Assembly (NCBI GenBank): GCA_014905825.1
Contig: JACGCN010000072.1
Location: 1-64,000, forward strand
DNA from: Lyophyllum atratum
Taxonomy: Eukaryota > Basidiomycota > Agaricomycetes > Agaricales > Lyophyllaceae
Length of the DNA stretch: 64,000 nt
Reading direction: 5' to 3'
Shown piece after piece: positions 57,535 to 64,000 of the stretch; positions within the stretch are counted from its first letter, which is position 1, and the number at the start of each line of letters is the position of its first letter. Below the pieces are notes generated by a model that did no database searches, was not told the origin of the DNA, and saw nothing but the letters and a program-made list of their open reading frames with translations. A program made the position numbers and the translations under genes.

Positions 57535-57595
57535 CGTCAAGACGCGGTCATTTGCTTACATAACACGCGCCAAAACGCGTCGCGTCTGGCAAAAA
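57535..57595 (+). promoter_or_regulatory. Cluster of ACGCG words before the transposase gene
   Basis: Within 60 bp the words CACGCGTC, GACGCGG, CACGCGCC and AACGCGTCGCG occur, about 100-160 bp before the transposase start. Such words match MCB-type cell-cycle boxes of fungi, but this is only a sequence resemblance. Confidence 0.3.
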
Positions 57596-57697
57596 AATGC
57601 TGCACAACATCTATTGCGGCGGCTCAACACACAAGTCACTATGCTATCCATGCTTTAATCACTCTAAATCACTTAATGCGCTCGGCACGTCTATATT

Positions 57698-60614
57698 ATG
57701 GCCCGGAATTATGCCAAGAAACGAAAACGGCGGTCAGATGGACAAGAAAACAGCCTTATTGTGGCCCGGGAATGTCGTACACTACATCTACAACATAGGA
57801 GGGACCTCGACGTCGAGCTTACAGCTCGGAAAAGGGAATTGCAAGAAGAATACAAGGAGGCACGGGTTGCTATGTTGACATGGAAGGCTAAACAGGAAAC
57901 ACAGAGGTACTGGAAGGAGCGGAGGCGGACCAGAAGGATGGAAAAGGCAGCTGTGACACGAAAGCTGGAGATAAAAAGGCTGAAGGACGAAAATAGGAGG
58001 CTGATGGTGGACATGGAGAGGATGAGGAAGGACAAGGCAGACACGGAGGAGGACATTAGGCAAGTTCTCGCGACCTTTTCATTGAAAGTCAGTTCACTCG
58101 TCAACGAGAGGCAAGAACTTCAGCGCGAGAAGGCACAGTTAAAAAAGCGATGCGATACTCTGAAGAAGATGACCAAACTTCAGAAAGATCGAGCTCGTAA
58201 AGCCGCATGCCGTAAGGCCGTCTTCCACGTAACGAACAAAGGTGTCTATACCCGGCAGGCTCGCGAGATGGCACGCTACCTTGCGTCAATCGGCACCGCG
58301 GAGAAGAACATTGGCGTGGCAATACGCAGGATTGGAGAGCTGATTGGAGTGGAAATAGACCGCACGATGAGTAAGCGAACGGTCCAGCGGGCCATTCTTG
58401 AGTCAGGTGTGGCGGCAGAGATCCAGCTAGGCTATGAAATGGCTAAGAGTGACAGTAAGAAGACACTGAAATAGTTGATGTATTTATTACTGACCTAATT
58501 GCTTTCCAGAGTTGAGTTATAGCTCGGACTCGACATCTCACCGGCACATCGAGTACGAGTCCCGCTCTATTGCAATCAGGGTCGTGGATTATACTCAGCC
58601 TGACGCCGAGCCACAATGGAAGACTCGCTCACTTGGAATTGGTACCTCCGTGAACCACACCAGCCAGACACAGGTTAACGGCCTCCGCGAACGACTTGCC
58701 GAAATCGCCACGGTCTTCAATGAGAGTCCTCTCGCGAAACGCGAAAAACTCCACTTCGACCCCGACGGCTTCGTTTATCGTCTGATCGGCACTAGCGGGG
58801 ACCATGCCGCAGATCAGAAGAAGGGCCACGAAATCTTGCGTGAATGGAAGGTCGATGTTATCTTGCGCCGCTTGGGAGAGGAGGCAATTTTCGCCCTGCC
58901 TGCTACACGTCTCGTGGCTTATCTTCTCCCATATAAAATGCGACTTGTCGAAGAACTGGGCGGGTATGACGAGTGGGAGAAGCTCACCGAAGACGAGAAG
59001 GCCGAACTGGATGCAAAAGTAGTTCGGCAGATCGGACTAGAGGTTTTCGAGACGTTACCAAAAGAGGATCAAGAAAAGCTCATGCGATTTATTCGTACCG
59101 GTTGCTGCATGCACAAGGACCTCAACACCGTGAAGTGGGGTGACAAGGCAATGCAGAACTTCTGGCATCTGCATGGAAAAACCCAGCCCGCACTCCTTGC
59201 TAACAAGGACAACACGGCGGTCCTCAATGGCTGCATAGATCCATCCAACCTGACTCCTGCAGAAAAGCGCGCCGCAGAGGTCTCGAAACGCGGTGGAAGC
59301 CATGCTACGATGCTGGGCGGAATGATCTGTCGAAACAAGGACAAGAAAAAAGGTCAGCAGGATACGTACGACTACTACATGGAGGTTCACGTCGGAAAAC
59401 GGGTTCCTTATCCTGATGTCAGCAATACGCGGTACGGCTCCCACGGAGAAGCAGCAGCTGTCATCGTGGTGTACCAAAGGGAGTTCGTGGCGTTCATGGA
59501 GTTTGTGCGCGATGGGAAAGACAAACCCGGCCTGACAAACATTGAGAAGAACTTTCTGACGGCATTGGAAGACCAACCCACCTTCATCGAGCTCTGTGTC
59601 CTCGCGACATACTGCATCTGCGTCTCCCGTCCCTTCATGCAACATGTTCGAACACACGACAATCTCCTCTCCCTCGGTCCGTTCTTTGAGAAAAAGGCTG
59701 CCTTCCTCGTGTCTGTTGCTTCGAAACCCGCCCTGTGGACGGCTCCAGATGCCTCCTACAAGACCGCGACCCTGGATGGGAAAGAATGGGACGCGTGGGG
59801 TTTGCAGGTCATGAGAGCGATCCAGTCCCATGCCAAGGATCTCCCAGATCTTGATGAGGCCGTCGTCGCGTTCCTCAAAGGGGCATACACAGCATTCACC
59901 GAGCGCTTTTCGGACGAATTTGTTCAAGGCGGAGCAATCAACCAATTGACGGATGAGGAAAAGAAGCAGCTCTTTTTCTCATCGACAAATGATGCGAACG
60001 AGGGAGCGTTGGGTAGCTGGAGATTGGCTCAGAGACACCGACCGAGTGAGACCATTCACAAGTTCAATGCTGGGTTTGTTACGAAGCGGAACGAGACTGA
60101 GGAATTCCACCGCGCGAAGTTGTCGGGGGACGACGATGACGAGTATCTGCGCAGGGTAGCGCGGCACAAGGATACTATGAAGCTACAGAAACAGGCCAAG
60201 GAAGCCCAGATGCGCGCTGACTCAGAGAAAGTTGCCGAGAATCACCAAAAAGAAGCCAAACGTCAGGAGAAGCGGGATACGAGAGCGGCGGCTATAACGG
60301 AGACCGGGAGGCAGCTCGTTCTAGACCACACTCTCATTGACACGCTCAACGTCCTGGAATTGAACCGTCAACTCGACTGGCACCGCGATAACGAAAAGAA
60401 CTTCCCAGATCTTGAAGAGAAGGTCCCGCTCAAAACCCACATGTCGAAGAAGGCAGATCGCGTTGATGAGCTGAAGAAAGCTGTTGTCAGGTATCAAGGG
60501 CTGTTGACTTCCGGTGCAGGTTCAAGTTCTGAGGTGTTGGCCGGTGTTGATATGGCGGGAGGGTCCAACGACGACTCACTATATGACTCTGATTATGAGG
60601 ACAACCATGTCTGA
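57698..60614 (+). CDS. Transposase of an unclassified DNA transposon
   Basis: Exon 1 is 57698-58454 and exon 2 is 58510-60614, joined by a 55-nt GTAAGA..CCAG intron, for 953 residues. The first ~170 residues are very basic and coiled-coil-like (KRLKDENRRLMVDMERMRKD). A helical, probably DNA-binding part follows (KGVYTRQAREMARYLASIGT). The second exon opens with LSYSSDSTSHRHIEYESRSI, in which the Asp may be the first catalytic acid of an RNase H-fold transposase. Further on are GCCMHKDLNTVKWG, reminiscent of the C..H..LN box of hAT enzymes, and STNDANEGALGSW, whose Glu may be the last acid. The C-terminus is a second charged helix with an acidic end. The catalytic assignment is inference. The gene is intact, so the element may be autonomous. 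Confidence 0.65.
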
Positions 60615-60887
60615 ACGAATCTTAGTCTTTAAAAGTAGTTCTTAATTTTCTTAATGTACATACAAGTCCTATAACTATGATACATACCTTATGTTGCTTG
60701 ACTTGCGCCTCCAAAGCGCGATTTAGACGAGTTGACGAGGTAGAAACTGTAAACATACTAGATACCACCTTTGCGGTGGCTGTGCGCTTATGTCATCTGT
60801 CTCGGATTTTTGGCGGGGGTTGCGCCTCTCCAGTTTATGGTTGCCGATAGCGGATGGTCACGAGCCTAACTGAATACCTCCGTCACA

Positions 60888-61146
60888 CTGATTGGGATCT
60901 GGAATTGATCGAAAATAGGCCAGATAAGACGGACGTGCTGAAAACGCGCCGAAAGGACAAAGGAATCGAGCGCTCGAGATTTGTAGCGATCGGGATCGAG
61001 AACCGATGGCGGTGAGAGGCGCCAAGTTGCTGGGATCGATGAAAATGATGAAAGGCCGCGATGTGACTGTATGCGCGAAAAAATGGGTCAAAAGCTCCGA
61101 GATATGGGCAGATCAGAGGCACTATAAAGCGCGGGGACCCGTAACC
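60888..61146. other. 5' interior remainder of the outer element
   Basis: This ~260-bp stretch lies between the gypsy target-site copy and the 5' LTR of the outer element. No reading frame of note is seen. The minus strand beside the LTR (GGTTACGGGTCCCC) does not begin exactly with TGG, so a primer-binding site is uncertain. Confidence 0.5.
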
Positions 61147-61309
61147 TGATGGCCAGAGAGGCCGGCTGCCGAGACGGAGGAGACACACAATGTATATGGA
61201 ATGAGCGGTAGAGAGAGTAATGTACATCGGTGACTACGACATGGCAGACGGGCGTGGGAAGAATGACCCGGAAGGGGCGATAGGAGAGGAGACAGGACAA
61301 GGTCCAACA
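61147..61309 (-). repeat. 5' LTR of the outer element
   Basis: This is a 163-bp copy identical by eye to 41440-41602. It is followed by the target-site duplication GCCGG at 61310-61314. Confidence 0.85.
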
Positions 61310-61637
61310 GCCGGTGTCCAAGATGTTCCGTAGTGTTAGTCGTAGGGACGAGCTTGATGTGGTGTAATTGTTGTGGAGGTCGGGAGGTCATGACGGCGAT
61401 ACCGGGAAGTACTTGTTGATATGGTATCATAGTATGTAGGTCGAGTACAAATACAGATTACAATTAACAATAATAAAAAGGGTGGTGGTATGAGGACAGC
61501 GTGAAAGCGATGAGCAAGGAGCTCATATGGCAGAAAAAATTAGTTATATCATGAGTGACGGGATGTGGGGGTATGTGCAAGGCTGGAGACGTGACTGTTG
61601 CCGAAAGTGCGACGCAGATCGTCGGTGTCGCGACATA

Positions 61638-63099
61638 TCATCGCTCCGCGTCAGGCAGCGGCGGCGACATACCAGTCCCACTCACAACGGCTGTAGAAGA
61701 GGTGGTGTCGTTTTTCGCGGGTTTCACGCTGGATGACCCTCTTGAATCAACAGAACTGAAGTCAGAACCGAATGTCGGATGGTGGTTGGGTCCGGCATTA
61801 CTCGAGGACGTCGCTTCGAGAAATATGGACGAGCCCCGTCGCGTAGTAGAAAAGAAACTGGTAAGCTTTGATTGCGCGATATTGGTGAAGGACATGAACG
61901 TTAACGGCGCGCGACGCCGGGGGGCTTGAGTAGTCAAAAAGTCGGTGATGTCATCGTCGAGATCGCGGCCATTGCGGGAGCGACGATATATGTAGGTTAC
62001 AATTACCAGAAGGTTGCACACCATCACAGTGACGGCCGCCTAGAGTACAATGCTGAGCATTCGAGGATTAGAGAAGAGTAAACAGCGCACCTCGACATGT
62101 GCTGTGACGCCGTCAAGAAATGTGTTCGTGCCCATCCCATAGACTGCGTGTACAGCGCTGAGGGCTGTTGTGAGGATGCTTGTTGCAAAGACGGAGGCGA
62201 GCATGTAGCGAGGAGCTTTCGGTAGAGATGTGTGCCATAGAAGATATAACGGGACCGTGATGAGAGCAACATCCGCGACGATATCCGCTACAGGACATGT
62301 GTCGTATCAAAATCTCGTATCTGAAGAAGCTGGCGAATAACTTACTCGTAAGCTTTGCAATGTTGAAGCTCCGGCCGCGGGGGCAGTCAATATTCCATGA
62401 CAAATCACGGCCACATATCCAGCTCTTGAAAAAGAGCATTAGAGCTGCTGTCAAGCCGAAAAGACACGTCATGTAGAACACAAAGCTCCTTATCCTCCCT
62501 CCAGGCAGGATTCGGAGGACACTGCAGGCAATGCTTATTCGGGCAGACCTAAATCACGACATGTTCTTGAGCCACTGATGCACACATTTCATTGCATATA
62601 GAACTCATACCAAACGGTAGAGGTAAACGCCAGGGAATCGGTCAAATTGTTGATCCGACCCATTGTCCTCGAAGGTGGATGACCCGCACTGGTTCGATCT
62701 TCGACGATGGATATCTTAGGCACGCATTACTCTCTGTGTGGCATTCAACATACCATTGTTCATAACACGTATCCAGAAATAAACGAATACGACCGTATCG
62801 CAAGCAACAGCCACCAACGCCCAGAAATCGTCCCACGAGCATTGTTTCCTTTGTCGGCGGTGTAGGAGACGAAATGTAGTAGTGATGAGGGCCAAGCTAT
62901 GACAAATCGTGATAGGGACTGTCAAAAAACCATGAGTTTTAGCATTCGTTGAAGAATGGATTTCGTGGACGAACGTCTGTAGCTGAGCGCGGCTATGGTA
63001 GGCCCCTGCCCCAAAGCCATCGTCGAGGTCTACGTGTGCCGTAGTGAAATCCGCAGCGGAACAGAGAGAAATGTAGTGTGGGGGAGCAAAAAAAGTCAC
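61638..63099 (-). CDS. Fungal rhodopsin-like seven-TM protein, copy 2 (start codon missing)
   Basis: This is a paralogue of the gene at 39.3-40.75 kb with the same intron positions. Segments in order are VPITICHSLALITTTFRLLH, KQCSWDDFWALVAVACDTVV, a GHPPSRTMGRINNLTDS loop, SARISIACSVLRILP, SWNIDCPRGRSFNIAK, DIVADVALITVPLYLLW and VMVCNLLVIVTYIYRRSRNG. It ends in a longer Ser/Thr/Pro tail than copy 1 (ending MSPPLPDAER). The frame stays open from the first helix upstream to 63099 without an ATG. In copy 1 the matching frame starts with ATG at 40752, and the position corresponding to the bases right after that ATG is exactly where the Tc1-like element begins in copy 2. I infer that the transposon separated the start codon and promoter from this copy. 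The protein family's ligand is unknown. Confidence 0.68.
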
Positions 63100-63129
63100 T
63101 TGAGTGCTGTATGCAACTTTCCATATATA

Positions 63130-64000
63130 CAGTGGCGCTCATAAGTCCTGCACGTGACTTCGTCACGTCGCTCGTTGGAATCGACGCGTCGTTTCCTCGA
63201 CACGAACACATCGTAGCACTTAACTCCAGAGGAGAAAAATGTTTATAGATATGTCTAGTATTGTGGTGTATAATGTTAGAGAGTTAACCGATCCTTTCAC
63301 TGTGCTATACCATGATCTTTCTCAAGTGCTTCTCAAACTCATTTCCAACATGACCGAGACATAATCCATACAAGGTGGTACAATGGTTTCAACTGAGTAT
63401 TATCATAGCATAAGTTCAGTACTTTGTATATTTACCCTTTGCCTCCCTTAGAGTAGCCACCCGACGAGGTATAGAGTCATAAAGCTTCCTCACAAGCTGC
63501 ATGTCCAGATTTGCCCATTCCTCCTGTAACGCAACCCACAGCTCCTCTAGATTGGCAGGTAAGGGGTCCCGAGCACGAATACCCCGGTCGAGGAACTCCC
63601 ACGCATGCTCGATAATGTTCATATCTGGAGATGATGGTGCCCAGGGCAAAACTTCGACATTGTTCTCTGCGAACCATTTCTTCGCGCGGTGTGATGTGTG
63701 CTTGGGGTCGTTATCCTGCACGAAAATGATGTCGGATACATCGAGGGATTTGTCAGCGAGGGTCCCTAGCAAGGATTTCGAGAGAATGTCGCAATATTGG
63801 ATGGCGTTCATGCGTCCTTCAACTCTATGCAGCCGCCCTGGCCCCTCCCATGTCAAACATCCCCAAACCTGAAGGCTCCCACCACCATGCTTCACTGTTT
63901 TCCTCACGTTCCGCTCCAGAAACTCTTCCCCGGGCCTCCTCCTGCAATACTGGCGACCATCCGATCCGACAAGGTTGAACTTCGACTCATCTGAAACCAC
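63130..64000 (-). mobile_element. Tc1/mariner-type transposon, cut by the window end
   Basis: The left end reads CAGTGGCGCTCATAAGTCCT right after TATATATA, as expected for a Tc1-like inverted repeat at a TA target (63128-63129). The transposase gene lies on the minus strand and runs beyond position 64000. The right end is not in the window. Confidence 0.85.
63416..64000 (-). CDS. Tc1-like transposase, 3' part
   Basis: The C-terminal 194 residues of a DDE transposase are visible, open to the window edge. The acidic residues are in SDESKF (first Asp), VQDNDPKHTS (second Asp) and SPDMNIIEHAWE (Glu), spaced as DD34E. WGCLTWEGPG and the C-terminal NLEELWVALQEEW segment are typical. No frameshift or stop is seen in the visible part, so the element may be intact. 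Confidence 0.9.
   Translation of the reverse strand: MVSDESKFNLVGSDGRQYCRRRPGEEFLERNVRKTVKHGGGSLQVWGCLTWEGPGRLHRVEGRMNAIQYCDILSKSLLGTLADKSLDVSDIIFVQDNDPKHTSHRAKKWFAENNVEVLPWAPSSPDMNIIEHAWEFLDRGIRARDPLPANLEELWVALQEEWANLDMQLVRKLYDSIPRRVATLREAKGKYTKY

Larger units (their letters stand above)
56271..60868 (+). mobile_element. DNA transposon inserted in the gypsy LTR
   Basis: The insertion interrupts the LTR after ...ACTGAATAC (56262-56270) and the LTR resumes after a second ACTGAATAC (60869-60877), so the target-site duplication is 9 bp (8 if one flanking match is chance). The ends are imperfect inverted repeats of ~27 bp: left TAGACTCGCTACCAGTTCGC, right complement TAGGCTCGTGACCATCCGC. A subterminal word CGCTATCG recurs (56350 region in reverse, 57160 region, and near the right end). 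A 9-bp stem with loop (GTCACACTT / AAGTGTGAC) lies at 57104-57130. One gene, of two exons, fills the right two thirds. The superfamily is not clear to me; hAT, P, KDZ (8 bp) and Mutator-like (about 9 bp) are the classes with such duplications. Confidence 0.88.
43201..60887 (-). mobile_element. Ty3/gypsy chromovirus, interrupted by a DNA transposon
   Basis: LTRs of 452 bp lie at 43201-43652 and at 55829-56270 plus 60878-60887, the second being split by an inserted transposon. They begin TGTGATGCGG and end CCGTCACA and differ by one base (C at 43527, T at 56155). The 5 bp flanking the element are CTGAT on both sides (43196-43200 and 60888-60892), a perfect target-site duplication inside the outer element. 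The element is read on the minus strand: 5' LTR at right, primer-binding site, Gag-Pol (55470-47437), spacer, extra ORF (46992-43648), 3' LTR at left. The order RT-RNase H-integrase with a C-terminal chromodomain makes it a chromovirus. Near-identical LTRs indicate a recent, possibly still active insertion. Confidence 0.95.
41440..61309 (-). mobile_element. Outer short LTR retrotransposon, host of nested elements
   Basis: Two copies of a 163-bp sequence (41440-41602 and 61147-61309), identical by eye, begin TGATGGCCAGAG and end GGTCCAACA on the plus strand; read on the minus strand they have canonical TG..CA ends (TGTTGGACC..GGCCATCA). The 5 bp outside each end are GCCGG (41435-41439 and 61310-61314), a perfect target-site duplication. 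Removing the nested gypsy element and one CTGAT copy leaves an interior of about 1.85 kb with a single ORF (41757-42845). It is therefore a small, probably non-autonomous element, read on the minus strand because the ORF lies there. The identical LTRs point to a recent insertion. Assignment to the copia side rests only on the protease-like remnant in the ORF. Confidence 0.85.

Overview
The window looks like nuclear DNA of a filamentous basidiomycete, most likely an Agaricomycete. Genes are cut by many short introns (about 48-70 nt) with GT(A/G)NGT donors, and several exons are tiny. The recognisable genes are ordinary fungal housekeeping genes, and the right third is full of fungal retrotransposons and DNA transposons. 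I saw no convincing rRNA, tRNA or CRISPR signal.

Left part (1-25 kb). Positions 1-5.3 kb hold no gene I can name, only broken reading frames near 3.9-5.1 kb. Then come CHS7 (chitin synthase export chaperone, +) and, convergent with it, PSD1 (mitochondrial phosphatidylserine decarboxylase, -). From 10 to 21 kb lies a cluster of four AIG1/GIMAP-like GTPases: three close paralogues on the minus strand that share a tiny first exon and a first intron, and a divergent plus-strand member with a C-terminal membrane anchor. A secreted GH78-type alpha-L-rhamnosidase (+) sits inside the cluster. An ER class I alpha-1,2-mannosidase of GH47 (+) follows.

Middle (25-41 kb). A 1298-residue NLR-like protein with two tandem NACHT modules (-), an unrecognised multi-exon gene (-), two paralogous secreted double-psi beta-barrel (expansin/RlpA-like) proteins (-), COP9 signalosome subunit 7 (+), a small hypothetical gene (+), and the first of two fungal rhodopsin-like seven-TM genes (-).

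Right part (41-64 kb). A three-level nest of transposons separates the two rhodopsin-like paralogues. The outer element is a short LTR retrotransposon with 163-bp LTRs, TSD GCCGG and one degenerate protease-like ORF. Inside it is a Ty3/gypsy chromovirus with 452-bp LTRs, TSD CTGAT, a 2677-codon Gag-Pol and an extra ORF behind pol. Inside the 5' LTR of that element sits a 4.6-kb DNA transposon with imperfect TIRs and a 953-residue transposase that I cannot place in a family. Both levels of LTR are nearly identical, so the nest is young. The second rhodopsin-like copy is followed by a Tc1/mariner element whose end lies about 30 bp from the start of the paralogue's coding frame and which runs off the window.

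Gene links. CHS7, MNS1 and the DPBB proteins concern the secretory pathway and the cell wall. The GTPase cluster and the double-NACHT protein are the natural candidates for a recognition or defence function, but that is inference from family membership and proximity only. Exon structures were built by hand from splice consensus, frame and homology; for CHS7, PSD1, GTPase 1, GH78, NACHT, DPBB1, CSN7 and the transposase the summed exon lengths are multiples of three.
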